DNA of 64,000 nucleotides from Flagellimonas aurea (lineage in GTDB: Bacteria > Bacteroidota > Bacteroidia > Flavobacteriales > Flavobacteriaceae), in assembly GCF_017313785.1 (NCBI RefSeq), contig NZ_JAFLNL010000002.1, forward strand, positions 372,001 through 436,000, written 5' to 3'. Shown in pieces: positions 17,137 through 25,041 of this stretch (the stretch's first letter is position 1; each line of letters starts with the position of its first letter). The position numbers and the translations under genes were made by a program. Below the pieces are notes generated by a model. The model did no database searches, had not been told where the DNA came from, and saw nothing but the letters and a program-made list of their open reading frames with translations.

Positions 17137-18352
17137 TTAACCCATTCTGTACCTAGACTTTACCGTGAGCATATCCTCCCTCAGTTTAGTATCCACTACC
17201 TTGGCATAGATATGTGTTGTCTTCAAATTGGAATGACCCAACATTTTGCTGACTGATTCTATGGGCACCCCGTTGGCCAAGGTAACGGTAGTGACAAAAG
17301 TGTGCCGGGAAAGATGAAAGGTTACTTTTCTATTGATTCCACAAAGCTCAGTAACGTCCTTTAAATATTCGTTCAATTTTTGATTGCTCATTACCGGTAA
17401 TATCCGGCCATCCTTTGATTCTTCATTGAAATGTTGGTATTTTTCCATTATCTGCACGGGAATGGGCAACAAAGGTACACAGGTTTTGGTATTGGTCTTT
17501 GTCCTTCTGGTCCTGATCCATTTTTGGCCATGTATGTCCATTACAATGTCATCATTGGATAGTTTCTTTACATCCACATAGGAAAGGCCGGTAAAACAAC
17601 AGAACAGGAAAACGTCCCATGTCCTGTCCAATTTCTTGTTTTGGAATTTACCTTCCATTAAGAGATTCAATTCGTGGTCGGTCAATACTTCCTTTTCAGT
17701 AGGCTTCCAGGAGGCTTTCCAATGGAAGAAAGGATCTTTTTTTATCCAACCATAGGCATGGGCTATTCGCATGATCTTTTTGAAATCGTCACATACTTTG
17801 AAACCGTATTCCTACCTCCGGCCCTGAACACCAATAAATGATGTTCAAACCTTTGAATGAACTGTAGATCCACTTTTTTGATGGGAAAATCATCTTCATC
17901 AAATTCTTTTTGTTTAAACTTCCTTAAATGCTTCAAGGTCCTATTATGTTGGTAATATCTTCCAATAGAATACTCCCTGCCTACCAGTTCCCGGATCCCT
18001 TCATTGTGCTCTTGGAAAAGGACAATCAACATTCTTTCATTTTTTTCGGTCGTAAATAACCTATCCACGATGTCCTGTGCCGTATAGGACTTTCCTTTGG
18101 CGACCAACTTTCCATGGATGGTAAAGAGCTTGTGCCTCATTTCATCCAGATATGTATTAATCTCATAAGCTTCCTGCCCTGGTCTCCTGACCCTACCGGC
18201 CGCTTGGATCCAGTCGTCCGCCCTTACTCTCCGCTGAAGCCTTATTTCCTTGCGTTGGGGACCAACTGAAACGCGGAGATGGATAGTGGCCCAATCATCT
18301 AATTTTGTCCGGCTTTTCTTATGTAGAGTAAAATGGAAAAGGAATCTTTCAT
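17137..18352 (-). pseudogene. Frameshifted tyrosine recombinase (SAM-like phage integrase family)
   Basis: Three frame-segments rebuild a ~400-aa Bacteroidota integrase. From ATG at 18352 the protein reads MKDSFSILLYIRK. A shift in an A-rich run leads to DDWATIHLRVSVGPQRKEI, arm-binding and SAM-like domains (GKSYTAQDIVDRLF). A second shift near 17775 leads to the catalytic domain. There HLSRHTFVT (His-x-x-Arg), LGHSNLKTTHIYAKV (His and the nucleophile Tyr) and the beta-hairpin Lys are present. The first catalytic Arg position reads TGLSYVDV, as in other Bacteroidota integrases lacking that Arg. Two frameshifts make it inactive unless they are sequencing errors. It lies beside the attachment-like repeat at 18587-18681. 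Confidence 0.8.
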
Positions 18353-18532
18353 GGACTCTTGGTTTGATTAGATTTCAATTTTATTGGTTAATGGGCCTAA
18401 AATGCCTGTATATCGGTTTTTAACAGCTTTTTAGAAGGTCTTTTAAGGATTTGGCAATACTAAAATTGTCAACCCAATTGTCCACTGAGCCCAGTGTTTC
18501 CGTTTGAAATCAAATAGAGGCAATGAAAATGA

Positions 18533-18565
18533 AAAAGCCTGTAAATAATTGATTTACAGGCTTTT
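18533..18565. terminator. Perfect 14-bp hairpin, bidirectional terminator
   Basis: Arms AAAAGCCTGTAAAT (18533-18546) and ATTTACAGGCTTTT (18552-18565) are perfectly complementary around AATTG, with A-runs and T-runs built into the stem ends. It sits just left of the tRNA-Arg-like fragment, the place a tRNA terminator would occupy. Confidence 0.75.
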
Positions 18566-18586
18566 CTAATGACTTTGAAATGTATT

Positions 18587-18681
18587 AGTAATCGCGTAAG
18601 GATTTGAACTCCATTCGCAATCCCTTGATTTTATTAGCTTTTACCTTGCTGATGTTTTGTTACTAACCGAATTACAGACTA
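18587..18681 (-). repeat. tRNA-Arg 3'-end-like attachment-site remnant, copy B
   Basis: The minus strand of 18587-18615 reads GTTCAAATCCTTACGCGATT, close to the T-arm/acceptor of the intact tRNA-Arg (GTTCGAATCCTTCCGCGATC). The next ~65 bases match copy A at 2225-2320. Both copies have a hairpin on the left and the same non-tRNA flank on the right, and this one is next to an integrase pseudogene. Together with the intact tRNA at 23172 they suggest successive integrations at one tRNA gene. Confidence 0.6.
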
Positions 18682-18773
18682 CTAAGGGTAATCTCCTTTC
18701 GTATGAACCAAAACTAATCAATATTTATTAAATAGATTTAGAACTAGCTCGAGTTAAAAACTTGGCGCATTAA

Positions 18774-19232
18774 TTAATCTATTTTCTGTTTAGATTTATC
18801 CATAAAATATCCAATGGCCCCGCCAATCAATGTAAAGACCACTACTCCAATCAATGCATCCCAAATAATATCCATCCCACTGCCCACAAATCTGTCCACA
18901 TCATCCACAATTGTCACAAAATTTTTCACATACCCTGTGATGCCACCTGCCATACGTTGAACCATCTCGGATTGAAAATAGTAGCTAAAAGGAATTCCTA
19001 ATAATGCTCCTATAAGGGCAAAGGTCACCATCTTACCTGCCATTTTGTTCAGCACCAGATACACTCCCAAATAGGCCAATAATCCTAACGGAATAAACAA
19101 CAAAGTAAGGACAACAAATACAACCCTCATGATGATAGGTTGTAGGTTCAATTTTAACGCGAGCTTGCTATTTACTCCCAATAAAATCTTTTCGGGACGA
19201 GTTATGAATTGGATTATTTTCTGTGTATCCAT
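18774..19232 (-). CDS. PspC-domain membrane protein
   Basis: A 152-aa protein whose first 65 residues follow the PspC pattern: ILLGVNSKLALKLNLQPIIMRVVFVVLTLL, then a helix pair (LFIPLGLLAYLGVYLVL). It is followed by another hydrophobic segment (FALIGALLGIPFSYYF) and a C-terminal helix (ALIGVVVFTLIGGAIGYFM). PspC proteins take part in phage-shock-type envelope stress signalling. It is divergent from the LytS-type kinase at 19398 with 165 bases between. Function beyond the domain is not evident. Confidence 0.75.
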   Translation of the reverse strand: MDTQKIIQFITRPEKILLGVNSKLALKLNLQPIIMRVVFVVLTLLFIPLGLLAYLGVYLVLNKMAGKMVTFALIGALLGIPFSYYFQSEMVQRMAGGITGYVKNFVTIVDDVDRFVGSGMDIIWDALIGVVVFTLIGGAIGYFMDKSKQKID

Positions 19233-19397
19233 TTGTTTTAGGTAATGATTGTTGGTTTAAAATTAAGATTGACATCTCTAATCTAAAATCGCTAATGATT
19301 TTCTGCCCTTTCCCACTTATTTTGTGTAGCATATCCTTTATTCTTTGCGAAAATGTGTATTTTCATTTTGACTTCAAATTGATTAATCGGTTGCCAT

Positions 19398-21188
19398 ATG
19401 AAATACACCTTTACCTTGTTGTTATTCTCCATTGTAGTGCATTCTTCCGCACAACAATTTCAAATGGAACTAGATTCCCTGATCAAGAAAATTGACTCAA
19501 GTCCGGTTGCCAATCAAGAAACCATCGACTTAAGAAACCAATACATCAAACAGGCCCTTTTTGCCAATCCTTCCGATACTACCCTCTTGACATTTTCAAA
19601 AAAAACGGTAGACTTGGCAAGGGACTTGAGATATTGGAAAGGACTTTTGGTGGGATATGAACGTGTGGCCTTAGTGTATCAATATTCCTTCTCCAACCCA
19701 TACAAGGCCCTGGAATATTATCACAAAGCCTTGGGTCTCATGGAAAAGGACAAGGACTTGCAATCGCTTGGATGGGGTATTTATGGAGGTATCGGCACTT
19801 TGTACTATGAGCAGGAAGAATACGGCAAGGCCTTGGAGCAGTTTAAAAAGGTCTTACATAACGATAAAAACCTTGAGCTGACCGCCACTGCTAACATTGC
19901 CAATATTTTCGGATCATTGAACCAATTGGATTCTGCCATTTATTATTACAAAAAGGCATTGAACTTGGAACAGGTAACAAACAATCCAACATACAAGGCC
20001 AACCTGTATAGCAATCTATCATTGATTTACAGTCAGGCAGATCAATTGGACGCCGCATTGGCATCTGCAGAAAACAGTATCGGCCTTATTGAGCAATATG
20101 GAATTGAATTTGTAAGACCCACGGCCTACGCCAATGCCTCAATGGCCTACTTGGGCAATAAGGATTATGTTAATGCTGAGCTATACGCCAACAAAGCATT
20201 ACAACTGAGTGAAGCACAGGGAAATGTTTTTCTTCAAAAGTCCGCTTGGGGCACGCTGGCCGATGTGTACTCGGCCAAAGGAGAATTTTCCAAGGCGTTG
20301 GAAGCCTACACTAAATTTTCAGTATTGAAGGATAGCCTCAACAACCAGAACCGGAGGGTAGAAATCAACCGCAGTCAATTGGAGTTTGAATTTGAAAAGG
20401 AAAGGACCATTGCTCAAGCGGAAATCGATAGGCAGTCTACCATCAAAACGGCTTCGCTCTTGGGGGGTGGAGGTCTTTTAGCAGCATCGGTATTAGGATT
20501 TGTGCTGTACAAAAGACGAAGGGATGTCTTGGAACAGAAAAAAGATGCAGAATTCAGGGCATTGGTTGCCGATACGGAATTAAAGGCCTTGAGAGCGCAA
20601 ATGAATCCACATTTTATATTCAACGCTCTCAACTCCATAGGTGATTATATCCTTAAAAACAACAATGAAACGGCATTGGAATACCTTACCAAGTTTGCCA
20701 AATTGATGCGAATGGTGCTTGAAAATTCAGAAAATAAATCCATTCCTTTGGAAGAGGACCTAAAGTTTCTTGAACTCTATCTTCAGGTTGAGGCCAAAAG
20801 ACAACCTGGTAAATTTTCATATCATATTCAGGTTGATGAAGCACTCGAAGTTGAAAATACATTGGTACCCCCATTGCTGTTACAGCCTTTTATTGAGAAC
20901 AGTATCTGGCATGGATTCCGGGATAGAGATGGAATGGGACAAATTCAAATAACCATAAATGAAAATCAAGACATGCTCATTTGCTCCATCGAGGATAATG
21001 GACGGGGAATAGAGCATACAGCAAATGGAAATGAATCCAAAAAGTCTTTCGGGGTGGCAATTACTGAAAATCGACTCAAGATTTTGAACAAACAAAAAAA
21101 CAAAGAAGGTAGATTGCAAGTTATCGACCTTGGAGAACAAAAGGGTACGCGGGTAGAAATCAGCTTACCACTTGAACACCTTTTTTAA
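19398..21188 (+). CDS. TPR-containing LytS-type sensor histidine kinase
   Basis: A 596-aa kinase with a signal peptide (FSIVVHSSAQ), periplasmic TPRs (about residues 60-320), one membrane helix (TASLLGGGGLLAASVLGFVLY), a short coiled coil and the His_kinase motif RAQMNPHFIFNALNSI with His405. The HATPase domain carries PPLLLQPFIENSIWHGF and DNGRGI. This is the LytS/YehU class that pairs with LytTR regulators, and such a regulator begins 18 bases after its stop. The signal is unknown. Confidence 0.92.
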   Translation: MKYTFTLLLFSIVVHSSAQQFQMELDSLIKKIDSSPVANQETIDLRNQYIKQALFANPSDTTLLTFSKKTVDLARDLRYWKGLLVGYERVALVYQYSFSNPYKALEYYHKALGLMEKDKDLQSLGWGIYGGIGTLYYEQEEYGKALEQFKKVLHNDKNLELTATANIANIFGSLNQLDSAIYYYKKALNLEQVTNNPTYKANLYSNLSLIYSQADQLDAALASAENSIGLIEQYGIEFVRPTAYANASMAYLGNKDYVNAELYANKALQLSEAQGNVFLQKSAWGTLADVYSAKGEFSKALEAYTKFSVLKDSLNNQNRRVEINRSQLEFEFEKERTIAQAEIDRQSTIKTASLLGGGGLLAASVLGFVLYKRRRDVLEQKKDAEFRALVADTELKALRAQMNPHFIFNALNSIGDYILKNNNETALEYLTKFAKLMRMVLENSENKSIPLEEDLKFLELYLQVEAKRQPGKFSYHIQVDEALEVENTLVPPLLLQPFIENSIWHGFRDRDGMGQIQITINENQDMLICSIEDNGRGIEHTANGNESKKSFGVAITENRLKILNKQKNKEGRLQVIDLGEQKGTRVEISLPLEHLF

Positions 21189-21206
21189 ATTGGAACAAAA
21201 GCCCAT

Positions 21207-21941
21207 ATGAAAATAGCTATAGTAGATGATGAACAGCATTGCATAAATCACCTAGCCAACTTATTGAAACCGCATAGCGCTGATATGCAATTGTTCATTT
21301 TTGAAAATGCAGATAATGCCATTATCGGGTTGGAAAAAATACGCCCCGATATCGTTTTTTTGGATGTGCAGCTCCATGACAAAACGGGTTTCGATGTATT
21401 GTCGTCCGTTTCAAAACGAGATTTCAGCCTAATTTTTACCACGGCATATGAAACCTATGCCATAGAGGCCTTCAAATTTTCTGCCATTGACTATCTTTTA
21501 AAACCAGTGGACAAGGATGATTTTGAAATGGCCCTCCAAAAAGCCACGGATAAGATAGAACAAACACAACTACATGACCGGGTCAAGGTACTGCTCTCCC
21601 ATATTTCTACCAATAACAGCCCTAAACGCATCAGTGTTCCCTCCAATGATGGATATGTTTTTCTATTAATGGAAGATATTGTTCGTTGCCAGGCCGATGT
21701 AAACTATACCCATATTTTTACAACCGATGGTAAAAAATATACAGTTTCCAAAACCCTAAAACATTTTGAAAGACTTCTGGAGGGAGACCATTTCTTTAGA
21801 ATCCATAATTCCCATCTTATTAACCTGTTATATGTAAACTCCTATCATAAAGATGGCTTTACTATCCTCAAGGATGGTATGAAATTAGAAGTATCCACCC
21901 GTAGAAAAGAGGCATTCATCAAATTATGCGGGAAATTATGA
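21207..21941 (+). CDS. LytTR-family response regulator
   Basis: A 244-aa regulator with a receiver domain (Asp53 in IVFLDVQLHD; acidic pair Asp7/Asp8) and a C-terminal LytTR DNA-binding domain (about residues 140-240; DIVRCQADVNYTHIFTTDG, RIHNSHLINLLYVNSY). It is 18 bases downstream of its cognate kinase. Targets are not visible; the divergent PspC-like gene is a possible one, as such pairs often control adjacent membrane-protein genes. Confidence 0.93.
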   Translation: MKIAIVDDEQHCINHLANLLKPHSADMQLFIFENADNAIIGLEKIRPDIVFLDVQLHDKTGFDVLSSVSKRDFSLIFTTAYETYAIEAFKFSAIDYLLKPVDKDDFEMALQKATDKIEQTQLHDRVKVLLSHISTNNSPKRISVPSNDGYVFLLMEDIVRCQADVNYTHIFTTDGKKYTVSKTLKHFERLLEGDHFFRIHNSHLINLLYVNSYHKDGFTILKDGMKLEVSTRRKEAFIKLCGKL

Positions 21942-22020
21942 GTCAGAAGATTATCGTTTATTTGAACTTTGAAATACTTGACCTAGGATTTTCTTAGGTT
22001 GCATGTTGTGTCCGGTTTTT

Positions 22021-22464
22021 TTATTTCTTTATCTGTTCATTTAATTCCTTTGTTAGCCTTTCTACCATTTCAGGTCTGCCATGAAATTGTGCAGGAGTAT
22101 TCTGAAAAAGTGCAATCTTCCATACATCATTCTGTCTTATTGCGGTTATAGTCTGGATGGCATTCGCTGCCGGATTAATATCCTTTTGTCCGGGTGGTAT
22201 CATCCCAACAATAGCACTAAGAGTGGCGACTTCTGAATGTAATAAGCGGACATCCTTAATTTTCCATACGTAATCCGCTGTTTGATGGTGCTTAAATATT
22301 ATCCCAATTTCAGTTTCAATTTCGTTTTTACCATTATATTGACTCCCATCAAAACCTATTGATATTCCATTATCTGTAAACAATGATCCCATTTTGGTTG
22401 CATCTTGTTTGTTCCAAGCGGTTAGTAAATCAGTGTGCAACCTTTCTATTTTTGCTTTGTCCAT
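22021..22464 (-). CDS. SnoaL/DUF4440-like protein (SgcJ/EcaC family)
   Basis: A 147-aa protein of the NTF2-like fold: an N-terminal helix (LHTDLLTAWNKQDATKMGSLF), then TDNGISIGFDGSQYNGKNEIE and strands with HQTADYVWKIKDVRLLH. This is the pattern of the SgcJ/EcaC and DUF4440 families. Members are small ligand-binding or hydrolytic proteins of varied function. It begins with MDKAKIERL and has no signal peptide. It is a single gene followed on the same strand by nothing in this cluster. Confidence 0.8.
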   Translation of the reverse strand: MDKAKIERLHTDLLTAWNKQDATKMGSLFTDNGISIGFDGSQYNGKNEIETEIGIIFKHHQTADYVWKIKDVRLLHSEVATLSAIVGMIPPGQKDINPAANAIQTITAIRQNDVWKIALFQNTPAQFHGRPEMVERLTKELNEQIKK

Positions 22465-22654
22465 CTTCTTTTCGTTTAGAAGTCAACTTAACCATTTACT
22501 TTCGCATGTCCAAATCGTTCTACAATGACCGCCAATGATACGTTTGGTCGCATGTACGGGACCTAAGTTAGCAAACAAACATCCTGCGGAATATCCTTTT
22601 GGAGATTTCCAATAGACAATGAACTGGCAATTAGTTTTTTTACCGTGTCGTGCT

Positions 22655-22969
22655 TCAATATTCAAAAGTTTCATAGTGGGTCACATTTTTCTCAAATTCC
22701 AGCAGATACTTTTTGTCTTCTTCATAATATCTTGCATTTTCAAAATCATCTCCGGCAAATTTCTTGATACTCTCATAAGAGTTCCATTCGGTTATGGTCA
22801 AGAAATGACATTTATCACCATCTATGCGTCTCAATATTTTTGCAGATAAATTTCCGTCAACGTTTCTATAATCCGACAATCCAGTTTCTTCAACATATTT
22901 TAAATATTCATCTGCATGTTTAGATTTTGTCATTCCGTGCCAAATTCGGGTAATTTTCATTTTTTCCAT
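22655..22969 (-). CDS. Antibiotic biosynthesis monooxygenase-like (ABM) protein
   Basis: A 104-aa dimeric alpha-beta barrel protein: ITRIWHGMTKSKHADEYLKYV, then a strand region with CHFLTITEWNSYESIKKFAG and a C-terminal helix (YYEEDKKYLLEFEKNVTHYE). This matches the ABM/YgiN-like family, whose members are cofactor-free oxygenases or simply small ligand-binding proteins. The substrate cannot be inferred. It lies between the tRNA-Arg terminator region and the SnoaL-like gene on the same strand, 190 bases apart, so separate transcription is likely. Confidence 0.78.
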   Translation of the reverse strand: MEKMKITRIWHGMTKSKHADEYLKYVEETGLSDYRNVDGNLSAKILRRIDGDKCHFLTITEWNSYESIKKFAGDDFENARYYEEDKKYLLEFEKNVTHYETFEY

Positions 22970-23121
22970 TACATTTTGTCATTTGATTTATTAAGTCTGT
23001 TTCGACATTGCGTTTTAAATTTGAATTTTATTTATTGAATATTGGCCTAAACTAAAACAACGTAAATAAGCCCAAAACAAGTTAAATTATGTTAAAAAAC
23101 AACGTGTTTGCAAATTGTTTG

Positions 23122-23162
23122 CAAAAAAAATAGGCCTCAGAAAGTAAAACTCTCCAAGGCCC
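23122..23162 (-). terminator. Terminator of the tRNA-Arg gene
   Basis: Read on the minus strand, a GGCCT...AGGCC stem extended by wobble pairs is followed by TATTTTTTTT. It begins 10 bases past the tRNA 3' end. Just beyond are the repeats TTTGCAAATTG and TTTGCAAA (23107-23124), which resemble those left of the tRNA-like fragment at 2.2 kb. Confidence 0.65.
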
Positions 23163-23171
23163 TTTATTTAC

Positions 23172-23248
23172 TGGTGATCGCGGAAGGATTCGAACCTTCG
23201 ACCGTCTGCTTAGAAGGCAGATGCTCTATCCAGCTGAGCTACGCGACC
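23172..23248 (-). tRNA. tRNA-Arg (anticodon TCT), with encoded CCA
   Basis: The minus strand folds as a complete cloverleaf: acceptor GGTCGCG paired with CGCGATC (one G-U), D-arm GCTC/GAGC, anticodon stem TCTGC/GCAGA with loop CTTCTAA and anticodon TCT, variable region, T-arm with loop TTCGAAT, discriminator A at 23175 and genomically encoded CCA at 23174-23172. It is the parent of the two degenerate 3' fragments at 2.2 and 18.6 kb. Confidence 0.97.
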
Positions 23249-23353
23249 AAAGTTTGCGGGTGCAAAGATACTAATGTAACCGATTGTAAAAAATATTTTT
23301 TTGATTTCTTGTCTTTTTTATCAGAAGTCTTTTACAATCGGTTACTAACTCTT

Positions 23354-24220
23354 TTACTTAAATCCTATCTCTTTCAATCCTTTATGACTGATTTTGATTA
23401 CTTCCAAAGGTTTCTTGTCCCATGTCATATCCTGTTCAACAAAGTACTTTTCCATTCCAGATATGTCTTTTTTATCCAAAATTCTTCTAAAATCTATGGT
23501 CCCCTCACCTACAGGAGCAAATTTTCCTTCTTCATCCATATCCTTCACATGCCATAGTTTAAATCTGCCTGGATATTTTTCAAAATAGGATACCGGGTCT
23601 GCTTCCGCTCTGGTAACCCAATACAGATCCATTTGGAAGTTCACATACTTAGGGTCGGTATTCTCCAACAAGTAGACAATAGGCTTTATTCCATCTTCAT
23701 TGTTCTTATACTCAAAATCGTGGTTGTGGTAAAGCAGTTTTAAACCGGCTGCTTCGCATTTTTTTCCGATTGTGGTCAAAATTTCTGCAAAGTCCTCCAT
23801 GGTTCCTTTCATTCCCATAGTACGGTTCTCTGGATCAAAAGTAAACATGCCCATTGGAGGAACCGGGATGGTAAAATATTCAAAACCGGCCGCCTTGGTA
23901 TCTGCAATCTGCTGATCGGCATTCTCCAAAGTTACACCGCCCATGTGCGTGCTGACAGGAGTTAATCCAATACTCTCTACATACGATTTAAAATCCTGGG
24001 GGTCCATTCCATAAAATTTTCCATCCGCATAACCTGCCGCTTCAATATAAGCATAACCGGCATCCGCAACTTTCTGCAAGGTTGCCTTGGCATCTTCTCC
24101 CATATTTTCCCGCACGGTATAAAGGGCAAGTCCACCAAAGCTCTCCTGAGCATAAAATGTAGTAGCGAAAAGCATTGAGGCCAGGGCAAGAATCCCTTTT
24201 GTAATAATTCTTTTTTTCAT
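23354..24220 (-). CDS. Exported sugar phosphate isomerase/epimerase-like TIM barrel
   Basis: A 288-aa protein with a signal peptide (ends near TTFYAQ) and a xylose-isomerase-like TIM barrel. Visible core strings are YHNHDFEY (His and metal ligands), VNFQMDLYWVTRAEADP and WHVKDMDEEGKFAPVGEGTIDF, the metal-site His-Val-Lys-Asp motif and the GxGxIDF motif of the family. Exported members in Bacteroidota are often linked to breakdown of unusual sugars or inositols. The substrate is not shown here. It is a single gene with a hairpin between it and the upstream yceI. Confidence 0.85.
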   Translation of the reverse strand: MKKRIITKGILALASMLFATTFYAQESFGGLALYTVRENMGEDAKATLQKVADAGYAYIEAAGYADGKFYGMDPQDFKSYVESIGLTPVSTHMGGVTLENADQQIADTKAAGFEYFTIPVPPMGMFTFDPENRTMGMKGTMEDFAEILTTIGKKCEAAGLKLLYHNHDFEYKNNEDGIKPIVYLLENTDPKYVNFQMDLYWVTRAEADPVSYFEKYPGRFKLWHVKDMDEEGKFAPVGEGTIDFRRILDKKDISGMEKYFVEQDMTWDKKPLEVIKISHKGLKEIGFK

Positions 24221-24304
24221 TATTAAAGTTTGAAGTTAATTTTAGTTTCTATGTGGTTACAAGATACTGATTATTGGTTTTATGAAATATGGGTAAAACT
24301 AAAA

Positions 24305-24336
24305 AATCCGTTAAGTAATTAGCTACTCAACGGATT
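24305..24336 (-). terminator. Terminator of the yceI-porin-yceI genes
   Basis: A 13-bp stem with one mismatch (arms 24305-24317 and 24324-24336, core AATCCGTT...AACGGATT, loop ATTAGC). On the minus strand it is followed by TTTTTTAGTTTT, 28 bases past the stop of the second yceI-like gene. Confidence 0.75.
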
Positions 24337-24363
24337 CTTCAATAACAGAAAAAACAGATAATT

Positions 24364-24963
24364 CTATATCTCACTCATTCGTATGGCTAAATTAACCTTG
24401 ATTTCGTTGTCCACCTTGATCATGCCCAGCATTTTTTTGGGCGGTTCCAGTTCAAAGTCACTCAATTTGAGCTCCAAGGTCCCCTTGACCTGAATGTTTT
24501 TTGTTTGTTCGCAATAGAGCTGAGTCTCAATAGTACGCTTAACACCTGCTATTTCTATCTCCAAACCTACATCTACCCTTCCTTTATTTGCTGCAGGAGG
24601 GTCTACGTAGAGTAGTTTCAAGTTTACCTTTGGGTGACGTTCTGTTTTGAGCAATTCCTTAAAATCCTTGTTGATGGCCTTTCCGCCACAATCAAAACAA
24701 TCGTTCACTAATTTCAGCTCCGCATTTTTAAAGACGATATGCTCGGATTTTTCATCGTAGATCAAACGGATGGGCATTTCCAGTTCCTCCAAATTGTATA
24801 CGCAACTGAACTGATTTACATTGGTAGTGCCCGAAATCACCACCTCGCTTTCCGAGGCTACCCTCACCTTGGTTTCTCTTTCGGGGTCGTTGAAGCTTAG
24901 CCCGATAAAAAAAAGCAATCCGAAGAATATAGTTTTTGTGATATGTGGCATTGAGGTCAACAT
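24364..24963 (-). CDS. YceI-like periplasmic protein, second copy
   Basis: A 199-aa protein with a signal sequence (IFFGLLFFIGLSF) and YceI-type lipocalin strands: SEVVISGTTNVNQFSCVYN, then KAINKDFKELLKTERHPKVNL and LELKLSDFELEPPKKMLG, which is the family's closing motif. YceI proteins bind isoprenoid lipids in the periplasm. This copy has an unusual Cys pair (NDCFDCGG). An ATG at 24951 is an alternative start. It follows the porin gene, with the hairpin at 24996-25017 between them. Confidence 0.8.
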   Translation of the reverse strand: MLTSMPHITKTIFFGLLFFIGLSFNDPERETKVRVASESEVVISGTTNVNQFSCVYNLEELEMPIRLIYDEKSEHIVFKNAELKLVNDCFDCGGKAINKDFKELLKTERHPKVNLKLLYVDPPAANKGRVDVGLEIEIAGVKRTIETQLYCEQTKNIQVKGTLELKLSDFELEPPKKMLGMIKVDNEIKVNLAIRMSEI

Positions 24964-24995
24964 GATAACTAAAATACTAGTTTTAAGGGTAAAGA

Positions 24996-25017
24996 CCTAG
25001 GACATTGCTGTCCCAGG
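24996..25017. terminator. Hairpin between porin and second yceI
   Basis: Arms CCTAGGACA and TGTCCCAGG around TTGC form a 9-bp stem with one mismatch. It lies 25 bases after the porin stop. No T-run follows on the minus strand, so it may attenuate or stabilise the transcript rather than end it. Confidence 0.45.
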
Positions 25018-25041
25018 CCCTTTTAAAATCAATTGTATCGG

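Larger units (their letters stand above)
18353..18773. other. Intergenic stretch with terminator and attachment remnant
   Basis: The 420 bases between the integrase pseudogene and the PspC-like gene contain no credible coding frame. They hold the hairpin at 18533-18565 and the tRNA-Arg-like repeat at 18587-18681, annotated separately. Nothing else was recognised. Confidence 0.6.

Noticed and set aside
22483..22674. 63-aa open frame on the minus strand between the SnoaL-like and ABM-like genes
   Set aside because: It overlaps the end of the ABM gene, has no recognisable family and a low-quality composition. It was not called a gene.
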